This document shows positions 17,852-24,751 of a stretch of 64,000 nt of DNA, in pieces. The notes beneath the pieces were generated by a model. That model had not been told where the DNA came from. It saw only the letters and a program-made list of their open reading frames with translations, and did no database searches. Both the position numbers and the translations under genes were made by a program. This DNA is from Flavihumibacter solisilvae (lineage in GTDB: Bacteria > Bacteroidota > Bacteroidia > Chitinophagales > Chitinophagaceae): contig NZ_JSVC01000015.1 of assembly GCF_000814475.1 (NCBI RefSeq), positions 310,001-374,000 on the forward strand, in the 5' to 3' direction. Every line of letters starts with the position of its first letter. Position 1 is the stretch's first letter.

Positions 17852-18394
17852 TTAGTTCCCGCTCCCTTCTTTTTTCCAGGATTTGCGTTGCTGCGCCAGG
17901 TAACGATCCAGCAGCATCAGTCCCAGCACGACATTCACCAGCATGAACGCATTCACATATGTATTGCTGAAGATCTTGCTGGTATCTATCCGGCTGAAAT
18001 CGATGCGGCTCAGATCCATGGTAAACCGGCCTGGCTCGGTAGCGGCTGCTGACCAGTCGATCTGTGCAATCGCATAAATTACAAACCCGACGATCAGGGA
18101 AATCATGAACCCGGCGATACCATAGATGATATTCTTATTGATATAGGTTTTTGCTGCAGGTGCGATATGTAACCTGGCAATCTCTTCCATGACATTTTTT
18201 GTGAACCGCATGGAGGGTTGTTCCAGTTCAATCTCTTCATTCAGGGATTTGTTGAATTGGAGGAGTTCTTCGTATTTGCTCCGCCATAGCTGGTCGCTGG
18301 CAATCAGCTGTTCAATGAACCCACGTTCCTCCGGTGTAGAGAGACCGTCTATATATTCCCACAATTGTGCTTCGATCTGGTGCTGGTCATTCAT
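17852..18394 (-). CDS. Membrane-bound anti-sigma factor
   Basis: This 180-residue protein has a short N-terminal anti-sigma-like helical domain. LWEYIDGLSTPEERGFIEQLIASDQLW sits where zinc-finger anti-sigma factors have HxxxCxxC, but the Cys/His set is absent. Two membrane segments follow (about residues 89-111, NIIYGIAGFMISLIVGFVIYAI, and 147-165). The gene starts 25 bp after the ECF sigma gene, the usual arrangement for a sigma factor and its inhibitor. It should hold the sigma factor at the inner membrane until a signal arrives. No protease cleavage site is evident. The role rests on position and layout rather than on a strong domain match. Confidence 0.72.
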   Translation of the reverse strand: MNDQHQIEAQLWEYIDGLSTPEERGFIEQLIASDQLWRSKYEELLQFNKSLNEEIELEQPSMRFTKNVMEEIARLHIAPAAKTYINKNIIYGIAGFMISLIVGFVIYAIAQIDWSAAATEPGRFTMDLSRIDFSRIDTSKIFSNTYVNAFMLVNVVLGLMLLDRYLAQQRKSWKKEGSGN

Positions 18395-18419
18395 ATACTC
18401 TTATTTGTGGTGGTTATTG

Positions 18420-19007
18420 TCAATGTGATGCGTAGTCCCTGACTTCTGCCGCAAAATACTTTTCCATTTTATCTTTTAACCGTTGCCTTGCCCTGTGTAA
18501 CCGAACTTTAACGGTATTTGTTTCCTGTCCAAGTACCTGTGCAATTTCATCCAGGGTCTGCTCACCTTTATAGAACAGGGTGATCACCTGTGCATCTTCC
18601 GGCGATAACAGCGCTATTGCCTGGTTGACCATGTTTATCCTGGACTTCTGTTCCACCTGGTTAGCCCGCATCCCGCCGTCGATATTTTCAGCATGGGCAA
18701 GCACTTTTTCGTTGTCAAGTGAGTGCACTTCAAGCTTCTTTTTTCTCAGGAAAGTGATACAGGTGGTGGTTGTGATAGTATACAACCAGGTACTGAATTT
18801 ACTTTCCCCCCTGAAATCAGACAGGCTGCGATATGCTTTAACGAAAACATCCTGGGCTACTTCTTCGGCATCTTCGCGACCGGGTACATACCGCAGAACT
18901 ATCGTAAATACGTAATTCTGGTATTTGGTGACCAGCTGCGCATACGCCTGCTGGTCGCCGTCCCGGACCTGTTGGATGATATCGTTGTCTGTCTGCCCTG
19001 TTTGCAT
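18420..19007 (-). CDS. ECF (sigma-70 family) RNA polymerase sigma factor
   Basis: The 195-residue reading from ATG 19007 has region 2 (DGDQQAYAQLVTKYQNYVFTIV through GREDAEEVAQDVFVKAYRSL and FSTWLYTIT) and region 4. Region 4 shows LLSPEDAQVITLFYKGEQTLDEIAQVLGQETNTVKVRLHRARQ, split by a charged linker. Regions 1.1 and 3 are missing, as in ECF factors. An in-frame GTG at 19082 would add 25 residues and is less likely. A minus-strand motif GAACC-N16-CGTC lies upstream, similar to one before the divergent gene, suggesting autoregulation. The anti-sigma gene follows 25 bp downstream. The signal and regulon are unknown. Confidence 0.92.
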   Translation of the reverse strand: MQTGQTDNDIIQQVRDGDQQAYAQLVTKYQNYVFTIVLRYVPGREDAEEVAQDVFVKAYRSLSDFRGESKFSTWLYTITTTTCITFLRKKKLEVHSLDNEKVLAHAENIDGGMRANQVEQKSRINMVNQAIALLSPEDAQVITLFYKGEQTLDEIAQVLGQETNTVKVRLHRARQRLKDKMEKYFAAEVRDYASH

Positions 19008-19118
19008 GGCCGTATATATGACTACGTCTTTTGCCTGCCGGTTACAGCCGTTTTTTAATTCTTTACCGGCAGGGCGCTCCACAAAATAAACATAATTATA
19101 TATGTAACCCGTCGGAAC

Positions 19119-19143
19119 GACGTGCAGTCATATTACCGGGTTC
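19119..19143 (-). promoter_or_regulatory. Candidate ECF-dependent promoter of the sigma operon
   Basis: The minus strand reads GAACC (19143-19139), 16 nt, then CGTC (19122-19119). This resembles the GNAAC and CGTC elements recognised by ECF sigma factors. The predicted start lies about 105 nt before the ATG at 19007, or about 30 nt before the alternative GTG at 19082. A similar element faces the other way at 19175. Confidence 0.5.
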
Positions 19144-19174
19144 AGGAAAAAATGAAAAAAAATAGTGAACCCCT

Positions 19175-19201
19175 GTAACCTGGCGCCGGAAGCAGTAGTC
19201 T
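19175..19201 (+). promoter_or_regulatory. Candidate ECF-dependent promoter of the small membrane protein
   Basis: GTAACC (19175-19180), 16 nt, then AGTCT (19197-19201), about 45 bp before the ATG at 19247. The spacing equals that of the element on the other strand (19119-19143). The pair suggests one sigma factor drives both divergent units. Confidence 0.5.
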
Positions 19202-19246
19202 GATTGAACAGAACACTAACCGTAACAACAATTAAAATATCGTTTT

Positions 19247-19594
19247 ATGCAAGAAGAATTAATGGTAGCACTCGTATTCCTTGGCTTTTTCACCATGATC
19301 TTTGGGTTATGCTACCTCCGGAACAAAGAAAATATGGCCATGATCGAAAGGGGGATGAACCCGAAAGAGTTCAATAATCGACCCGCGCCTTACCGCAACC
19401 TGAAATGGGGATTGCTGCTCCTTGGAGCCGGCATCGGACTCGCCCTCGCTTATTTCGTTACCCAGTATATGCTCCACGACGAAGAAAACCCGGCTCTCTG
19501 GTTTGCGCTTATCGGGATCGGCGGCGGCCTCGGACTGATCCAGTCTTACAAGATCGAAAAGAAAGAGATCCTGGACAGGCCCGCAGTGCAATAA
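19247..19594 (+). CDS. Small DUF6249-like membrane protein
   Basis: This 115-residue protein has three hydrophobic segments: about residues 5-24 (LMVALVFLGFFTMIFGLCYL), 53-70 (WGLLLLGAGIGLALAYFV) and 84-99. Between the first two is NKENMAMIERGMNPKEF, a conserved cytoplasmic loop of the DUF6249 family. Its function is unknown. It is transcribed away from the ECF sigma operon and carries a matching ECF-type promoter. This makes it a likely direct target of that sigma factor. It ends at a strong terminator. Confidence 0.75.
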   Translation: MQEELMVALVFLGFFTMIFGLCYLRNKENMAMIERGMNPKEFNNRPAPYRNLKWGLLLLGAGIGLALAYFVTQYMLHDEENPALWFALIGIGGGLGLIQSYKIEKKEILDRPAVQ

Positions 19595-19618
19595 GTTAAG
19601 TATATCACCTTATCCTGA

Positions 19619-19651
19619 AAAAGGGCCGACTGCTCAGCAGTCGGCCCTTTT
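19619..19651. terminator. Bidirectional Rho-independent terminator
   Basis: A 15-bp perfect stem (19619-19633 with 19637-19651; core GGGCCGACTGC) closes on a TCA loop and is flanked by A and T runs. It separates the convergent DUF6249-like gene and the S41 peptidase gene. Confidence 0.85.
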
Positions 19652-19676
19652 CGATATGAGTTGAATCCGCAACGGT

Positions 19677-21269
19677 TTATTTCAAGATTTCTATTGCTTT
19701 TTTTACCGCGGCATCTTTTTCATTTACTACAAGGTAATAGCCCTCGTTCCGCCAGCGATACCTCGCGAGCAGTCCCTTCATTCTTTCCTGCAGAAACACT
19801 TTGTCACGCTCCGGCAGGGAATGAAGTGATACGCTGTCCTTCGCTGAAAAATCAACAAAATTGCTCCAGTCACGGCCAGACCATTTAAAATTTCCGGCAA
19901 ATGCCTGGGCATTTTTATAAGTCCTGATCTGGTTACTGTTATTAATATAGTAGAGATAAGTAAAGTTATTGATAGTGTTGTTGCGGTAAAGTTCACCCAA
20001 CGCTTTTGACAGGATCGCCGTGTCGGCAGCCACAAAATGATCCGGCATGATACCCCCGCCGCCATACACCACTTTACCACCGCTGGTTTTGTAGGCTTTG
20101 CCGTGGGCAATCTTGTTGCTGTCTGCATTTACCATATCACCATGCTGGTATCTTTCGAGGATGTCATTGTCATAGGCGTCGATTCCCTTGTCGTACGGTT
20201 TCTGGATACTTCGTCCGGATGGGGTGTAATAACGGGCAACGGTCAGCCTTAAAGCCGAGCCGTCACTCAGGTTATACTGCTCCTGTACCAGCCCTTTCCC
20301 GAAGCTCCGGCGCCCGATCACCACAGCGCGGTCCCAATCCTGTAATGCACCTGCAAGAACTTCACTGGCAGATGCGGATTGTTCATCCATAAGCAGGGCA
20401 AGCTTCCCTTTTTCAAACAAGCCTCTCCGGCGGGCCCGGTATTCCTGGCGCGGAACGCTGTTCCCTTCGGTATATACGATCAGTTTATCGCCGTCCAGGA
20501 ATTCATCGGCAATCTCGATGGCTTCACCCAGGATGCCACCCCCATTTCCGCGAAGGTCAAGAACGAGTGACTGCAATCCTTCATTTTTAAGCTCCTCAAG
20601 GGCACTCATGAATTCCTCGTAAGTGGTTTCGGAAAATTTGCTGATCCGTATATAGCCAGTGCCCGGGTTGGCCATATAGGCAGCTTCCAGGGATGGCAGG
20701 GGAATGATGCCCCGCTGGATGTCAAACTTCATCAGCTTGCCACTGCGAAGCATGGTAACAGAAACAGTGGAGCCACCGGGGCCACGCAACAACTTCTTGA
20801 TGCTTTCTGAAGTAACAGTGCCCGTTACGGAACTGTCAGCCACCTTAATAAATTTATCACCTACTGCCAGCCCGGCTTTCTCACTTGGTCCGCCTGACAG
20901 TACGCTTACTACGTTAACGGTGTCTTTGAAAATGTGGAATTCAATCCCGATCCCCTGGAAGTTTCCCTGCAGGTCTTCGTTCACTTCACTAAGGTGCACG
21001 GCCGGGATAAAGCTGGAGTGCGGGTCGAGGCGAACGAGCATTTCCTGGATGGCGTCATTACCAAGTGTGTCGGTGTTTACCTTGTCGACATATTTCATCA
21101 TGATCAGGTCCAGCACTTCCTGCACCGGCGCCCTTTTTGTCGAAAACTGGAAAATTCCCCTGGCTGTCTGGGTATTGTCTCGAAGCTTATAACCAAGCAC
21201 CATCCCAATGATCATGACCACCGCAAAAAGAAGTGGCAGCCACACCTGTAATCTCTTTTTCTCGTTCAT
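19677..21269 (-). CDS. S41 family C-terminal processing peptidase
   Basis: This 530-residue protein has an N-terminal membrane anchor (about residues 10-26), so it acts in the periplasm. Residues about 95-185 form a PDZ domain with FQGIGIEF and GGPSEKAGLAVGDKF. The S41 protease domain follows, with GYIRISKFSETT, LDLRGNGGG, the catalytic serine Ser300 in DEQSASASEV and the catalytic lysine Lys325 in RRSFGKGLVQ. The Ser-Lys spacing of 25 matches CtpA. A C-terminal region of about 130 residues is typical of Bacteroidota members. CtpA-type enzymes trim C-termini of envelope proteins. It is divergent from the MurK-like gene, with a perfect inverted repeat between them. The target protein is unknown. 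Confidence 0.92.
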   Translation of the reverse strand: MNEKKRLQVWLPLLFAVVMIIGMVLGYKLRDNTQTARGIFQFSTKRAPVQEVLDLIMMKYVDKVNTDTLGNDAIQEMLVRLDPHSSFIPAVHLSEVNEDLQGNFQGIGIEFHIFKDTVNVVSVLSGGPSEKAGLAVGDKFIKVADSSVTGTVTSESIKKLLRGPGGSTVSVTMLRSGKLMKFDIQRGIIPLPSLEAAYMANPGTGYIRISKFSETTYEEFMSALEELKNEGLQSLVLDLRGNGGGILGEAIEIADEFLDGDKLIVYTEGNSVPRQEYRARRRGLFEKGKLALLMDEQSASASEVLAGALQDWDRAVVIGRRSFGKGLVQEQYNLSDGSALRLTVARYYTPSGRSIQKPYDKGIDAYDNDILERYQHGDMVNADSNKIAHGKAYKTSGGKVVYGGGGIMPDHFVAADTAILSKALGELYRNNTINNFTYLYYINNSNQIRTYKNAQAFAGNFKWSGRDWSNFVDFSAKDSVSLHSLPERDKVFLQERMKGLLARYRWRNEGYYLVVNEKDAAVKKAIEILK

Positions 21270-21314
21270 ACGCGTTATTCTCCCTGCAAATTACACAATT
21301 GCAGCAAAGGCGTG

Positions 21315-21347
21315 GTTACCATACATAAATAACGCCAGTATGGTAAC
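21315..21347. promoter_or_regulatory. Perfect 10-bp inverted repeat between divergent genes
   Basis: GTTACCATAC (21315-21324) and GTATGGTAAC (21338-21347) are exact inverted repeats separated by 13 bp. They lie 37 bp before the MurK-like start and 46 bp before the S41 peptidase start. The spacing places the half-sites about two helical turns apart, as for a dimeric repressor or activator. No regulator gene lies beside it. Confidence 0.5.
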
Positions 21348-21383
21348 ATAGTTTTATTTTCGTTTCTCTTTAACGGAAACATC

Positions 21384-22226
21384 ATGGCGATTTTAATAGC
21401 TGATAGCGGGGCAACCAAATGCGAGTGGTGTGTGGTAGAAAAGGGAAAGATTAAGAAAACGGTGTTTACGCTGGGAATAAGCCCTTACTTTTTAAATGGC
21501 ACTCAGGTAGAAGACCTGGTCCGCCGCGATCTTCACCCGGAGATCAGCCGCTATTCCATAGAGGCGATATTTTATTATGGAACCGGGTGCAAGAATCCTG
21601 AAAACAGGAGAACAATCAAAAATGCGCTCAAGCGTGTATTCCCTTCCGTTGAAGTGGATGTGAATCACGACCTGCTTGGAGCAGCAAGGGCAGTATGCCT
21701 GCAGGACAAGGGAATTGCCTGCATCCTTGGTACCGGGAGCAACTCCTGCTTTTATAATGGAAAGAAAATTGTGAAGAACAGTCCCGGCCTCGGCTACGTC
21801 CTTGGCGACGAAGGCAGCGGGGCCTACCTTGGCAAAAAAGTAGTCCAGTACTACCTCTACAAAACATTTGACGAGGAGCTTCAGTACAGGTTTGACGAGA
21901 AGTTCAAACTTACTGATGTAGAGATTCTCGACAAGGTGTATAAACATCCGCTGCCTAACCGCTTCCTGGCGGGATTCACATTGTTCCTTGCCGAGAACAG
22001 GGGGCATTTCATGGTGGAGAATATCATTGAAGATGGCCTGAATGACTTTTTTTTCAATCACCTTTGCAAGTACAATGAAAGCTGGAAGCTTCCCGTTCAT
22101 TTTGTAGGCGGGGTTGCATTCGGCTTCCGGGACGTTGTAATGGATCTGACAGCGTCGTACGAATTTGAACTCGGAAAAATCCTGCAGCATCCTATGGAAG
22201 GATTAGTTGCCTATCATTCATCATAA
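21384..22226 (+). CDS. BadF/BadG-type amino-sugar kinase, MurK-like (MurNAc/GlcNAc kinase)
   Basis: This 280-residue ASKHA-fold kinase has the phosphate-1 loop ILIADSGATKCEWCVVE at residues 3-19. It also has the connect and phosphate-2 region GIACILGTGSNSCFYNG and LGDEGSGAYLGKK, and the adenosine loop HFVGGVAFGFRDVV near the C-terminus. Members phosphorylate N-acetylglucosamine or N-acetylmuramic acid. The gene lies 23 bp before murQ. In Bacteroidota that lack the MurNAc phosphotransferase system, such a MurK kinase makes MurNAc-6-phosphate for MurQ. This makes peptidoglycan sugar salvage the most likely role. The GlcNAc alternative cannot be excluded by sequence. Confidence 0.8.
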   Translation: MAILIADSGATKCEWCVVEKGKIKKTVFTLGISPYFLNGTQVEDLVRRDLHPEISRYSIEAIFYYGTGCKNPENRRTIKNALKRVFPSVEVDVNHDLLGAARAVCLQDKGIACILGTGSNSCFYNGKKIVKNSPGLGYVLGDEGSGAYLGKKVVQYYLYKTFDEELQYRFDEKFKLTDVEILDKVYKHPLPNRFLAGFTLFLAENRGHFMVENIIEDGLNDFFFNHLCKYNESWKLPVHFVGGVAFGFRDVVMDLTASYEFELGKILQHPMEGLVAYHSS

Positions 22227-22249
22227 AACCAATATTTGAACCATAGAAT

Positions 22250-23065
22250 ATGACTGATTTTGTGAAAGTTACAGAACAGGAAAGCCATTACAGAAACCTG
22301 GATAAGAAACCCGTCAGCGAGATCCTTGAGCTTATAAACAGCGAAGACCAGCAGGTTCCGAAGGCAGTCGCAAAAGCAATTCCACAGGTTGAAAAGCTCG
22401 TTGTATCCATAGTTGACAAAATGCTTGCAGGCGGAAGGTTGTTTTACCTGGGCGCAGGAACAAGCGGAAGACTTGGCATCCTTGATGCCAGTGAAATTCC
22501 GCCGACCTACGGAATGCCTTATGGACTTGTAATCGGTCTCATCGCAGGTGGGGAAGAAGCCATCCAGAAAGCAGTCGAAAATGCGGAAGACAGCTTTGAG
22601 CAGGGATTGGCCGACCTCGAAAAACATTTCGTGAGCGAAAAGGATGTCGTTATCGGGATCGCCGCCAGCGGTACCACACCATATGTGATCGGTGCCCTCA
22701 AAGCATGCAGGAGCAGGGGCATCACAACCGGTTCTATCTCGTGCAATCCTAATTCTCCCATCAGCGAACACGCAGACTTTCCAATCGAAGTTGTTGTAGG
22801 TCCCGAGTTTGTGACCGGAAGCACAAGAATGAAAAGTGGCACGGCTCAAAAACTCGTGTTGAATATGATCTCTACCGCAGTCATGATCCAGATCGGCAGG
22901 GTAGAAGATAATAAGATGGTAAATATGCAGCTCAGCAATGAAAAACTTGTTGACCGTGGTACCAAAATGGTCATGGAGGAGCTTTCCATAAATGACTATG
23001 AAAAAGCCCGGGAATTATTGCTGAAGTGGGGTAGTGTTAAAAAGGCTGTCGATTCAGCAGGTTAA
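22250..23065 (+). CDS. murQ: N-acetylmuramic acid 6-phosphate etherase
   Basis: This is a 271-residue SIS-domain enzyme. The LFYLGAGTSGRLGILDASEIPPTYG segment (about residues 64-88) holds the sugar-phosphate site and catalytic Glu82. Glu113 in NAEDSF matches the second active-site acid. The VVIGIAASGTTPYVIGAL and FVTGSTRMKSGTAQKLVLNM segments are diagnostic. It cleaves the lactyl ether of MurNAc-6-phosphate to GlcNAc-6-phosphate and D-lactate in the cytoplasm. The kinase gene 23 bp upstream should supply the substrate. It is slightly shorter than the E. coli enzyme (about 298 residues), missing only part of the C-terminal region, as in other Bacteroidota. Confidence 0.93.
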   Translation: MTDFVKVTEQESHYRNLDKKPVSEILELINSEDQQVPKAVAKAIPQVEKLVVSIVDKMLAGGRLFYLGAGTSGRLGILDASEIPPTYGMPYGLVIGLIAGGEEAIQKAVENAEDSFEQGLADLEKHFVSEKDVVIGIAASGTTPYVIGALKACRSRGITTGSISCNPNSPISEHADFPIEVVVGPEFVTGSTRMKSGTAQKLVLNMISTAVMIQIGRVEDNKMVNMQLSNEKLVDRGTKMVMEELSINDYEKARELLLKWGSVKKAVDSAG

Positions 23066-23123
23066 TGGGGCCGGTGTTGGCAATTTTTGCAGAAGACCGT
23101 AAATTGCCCGGGGGCTATTGACT

Positions 23124-23687
23124 ATGCACGACATCGAACCTTTTTATAACTGGAGACACATTTATGTGAGTGAGGAAGATGAACATTCGCCTTTCTATGG
23201 CCGTGTATATTCTGAGTTTGAGTTTTCCCAGACCATTTACAATTACTATATCCATCCGCAGTGGGATGAGTTCGGGTCACGTACGCTTTACATGAAAGTG
23301 ATCATGGCGGACTATGAGGAGCACTATGCCATCATTGAACTGATAGGTGAATGGAATGATGCCATCGAAAATGACATTATGAGCCTGAAGCGCGATGTGA
23401 TCGATCAGTTTCATTCGAATGGCATTTACAAATTCATCATCATCGCCGAGAACGTACTCAATTTTCATAGCGGGGATCGCGACTATTACGAAGAATGGTA
23501 TGAAGAAATGATAGATAACAATGGCTGGGTCGTTTTGCTCAACATGCCGGAACAGACGCAATATGATTTCAGGGAAGCCAAGTTGCACCGCTACTTGGAA
23601 TTGCTTGAACTGCCCGCCTGGCGTACGTTCAAGCCTTATCATCTCTTTAAGAAAATAGACGATGAACAACGCAAAAGGTTGTCCTGA
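23124..23687 (+). CDS. Conserved-looking hypothetical protein
   Basis: ATG at 23124 gives 187 residues. A TTG two codons upstream is also in frame. I recognise no domain. The protein is acidic and rich in aromatic residues (FYNWRHIYVSEEDEHSPFYG; YYEEWYEEMIDNNGW). There is no signal peptide or membrane segment, and it appears to alternate beta strands and helices (YAIIELIGEWNDAIENDI; KFIIIAENVLNF). It starts 58 bp after murQ and ends 81 bp before the aromatic leader peptide. The good codon use and the absence of rival frames support a real cytoplasmic protein. No function can be assigned. Confidence 0.75.
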   Translation: MHDIEPFYNWRHIYVSEEDEHSPFYGRVYSEFEFSQTIYNYYIHPQWDEFGSRTLYMKVIMADYEEHYAIIELIGEWNDAIENDIMSLKRDVIDQFHSNGIYKFIIIAENVLNFHSGDRDYYEEWYEEMIDNNGWVVLLNMPEQTQYDFREAKLHRYLELLELPAWRTFKPYHLFKKIDDEQRKRLS

Positions 23688-23768
23688 AAGCAATTAAATA
23701 GCGGGTAAACTAACATCTGTAAGGAAAAAAACTTTTTTCGTTATCAATTCATTGATTATTTTTACTTC

Positions 23769-23852
23769 ATGATCACAGCGAAAGCATTTGGCCGATTTTA
23801 TTTTTACTTCTACTTTTTTACAGGCAGAAGGCCGGCGATGCTTTGTGTTTGA
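23769..23852 (+). CDS. Phe/Tyr-rich leader peptide of the aromatic amino-acid operon
   Basis: A 27-residue reading frame opens with ATG at 23769 and ends with TGA at 23850-23852. Codons 10-17 (23796-23819) are TTT TAT TTT TAC TTC TAC TTT TTT, encoding FYFYFYFF; Phe also occurs at codon 7. Such runs of one or two regulatory amino acids mark leader peptides such as pheL of E. coli, where ribosome stalling controls a terminator. Here the terminator (23886-23920) lies 33 nt downstream, and the next gene makes phenylalanine, with tyrosine synthesis in the same operon. Both amino acids are therefore monitored by the codons. The peptide has no function expected beyond translation. This is read directly from sequence; the mechanism is inferred. 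Confidence 0.8.
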   Translation: MITAKAFGRFYFYFYFFTGRRPAMLCV

Positions 23853-23920
23853 TCAACCAAAAACGTTCATCAACAACTAACATAAAGAGTCCCGGCAGAA
23901 AGCCGGGACTCTTGTTTTTT
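23789..23920 (+). promoter_or_regulatory. Putative transcription attenuator of the aromatic operon
   Basis: Segments can pair in the classical 1:2, 2:3, 3:4 order. Segment 1, TGGCC (23789-23793), can pair with segment 2, GGCCG (23830-23834). Segment 2, as GCCGG (23831-23835), can instead pair with CCGGC (23892-23896) of the terminator 5' arm, segment 3. Segment 3 pairs with segment 4 to make the terminator. GGCAGAAGGCCGG (23823-23835) and GGCAGAAAGCCGG (23894-23906) are near copies, which explains the competition. A ribosome stalled at Phe/Tyr codons 10-12 would cover segment 1 and favour 2:3, letting transcription continue. The 2:3 core is only five base pairs, so folding must be tested. Confidence 0.55.
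23886..23920 (+). terminator. Attenuator terminator hairpin directly before pheA
   Basis: A perfect 11-bp stem, AGAGTCCCGGC (23886-23896) and GCCGGGACTCT (23902-23912), with loop AGAAA is followed by TGTTTTTT. The T run ends at the base before the pheA ATG (23921). A strong terminator in front of the first gene of an operon is regulatory rather than a boundary. Confidence 0.85.
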
Positions 23921-24751
23921 ATGGCAACAAGAGTATCAATACAAGGTTACGAAGGCAGCTTTCACCAGGTGGCTGCACAGCAATTCTTCGGTAAGCAGGT
24001 GGAAGTGATTCCCTGCGACACATTCCGCGAAGTGATCAGGATTGCAGGCAGCAAAAAAGAAAGTGACGGTGGTGTAATGGCCATTGAAAATTCCATCGCC
24101 GGCAGTATCCTTCCCAATTACAACCTGCTGCAAAAAAGTAATCTCCGCGTAGTTGGTGAAGTCTATCTCCAGATCAAGCAGAACCTGCTTGCCAATCCGG
24201 GGGTACAGCTTGAAGATATCCGCGAGGTGCATTCCCATCCCATGGCAATCCTGCAGTGCATCGATTACCTCGAGAAGTACAACTGGAAACTGGTAGAGAC
24301 GGAAGACACGGCGCTTAGCGCAAAACATATTCACCAGAAGAGGCACAGGCATGCTGCTGCCATTGCAAGTAAACTTGCGGCTGACCTGTTCGAGCTGAAT
24401 GTGCTGACTCCGAACATCCATACCATGAAGAACAATTATACCCGCTTCCTGGTATTGAAACGCGAAGACCTGGTAGCGCCGGTAGCAGGGGCGAACAAAG
24501 CTTCGGTTAATTTTCATACCGACCATTCGAGGGGAAGCCTTGCCCGCGTGCTCAGTCGCATTGCGGATGGTGGTATCAATCTCAGCAAACTGCAAAGTTT
24601 TCCTATTCCCGGCAGCGACTGGGAATACAGCTTCCATGCTGATATGGAGTTTGACAGCCTTGAACAATTTGAATCGATCATCGCAGCAATAAAACCGCTT
24701 ACCGCAGCCTTGCAGGTATATGGCATATACAAAAACGGAAGAACACCATGA
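23921..24751 (+). CDS. pheA: Prephenate dehydratase with C-terminal ACT domain
   Basis: This 276-residue cytoplasmic enzyme begins with VSIQGYEGSFHQVAAQQFFG. It keeps the PDT motifs VMAIENSIAGSILPNYNLL and HSHPMAILQC, and has MKNNYTRFLVLKRED carrying the conserved Thr-Arg-Phe catalytic triplet. Residues about 195-270 form an ACT domain (GSLARVLSRIADGGINLSKLQSFP) that usually binds phenylalanine for feedback control. It converts prephenate to phenylpyruvate. It is first of the operon, and its ATG abuts the attenuator T tract. A more upstream reading from 23843 would pass through the terminator stem and is rejected. The stop overlaps the next start by ATGA. Confidence 0.94.
   Translation: MATRVSIQGYEGSFHQVAAQQFFGKQVEVIPCDTFREVIRIAGSKKESDGGVMAIENSIAGSILPNYNLLQKSNLRVVGEVYLQIKQNLLANPGVQLEDIREVHSHPMAILQCIDYLEKYNWKLVETEDTALSAKHIHQKRHRHAAAIASKLAADLFELNVLTPNIHTMKNNYTRFLVLKREDLVAPVAGANKASVNFHTDHSRGSLARVLSRIADGGINLSKLQSFPIPGSDWEYSFHADMEFDSLEQFESIIAAIKPLTAALQVYGIYKNGRTP

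Noticed and set aside
23843-23920. An N-terminal extension of PheA through the leader region
   Set aside because: It would have to be translated through the terminator stem and overlaps the leader peptide end; the ATG at 23921 starts exactly at the conserved PDT N-terminus.
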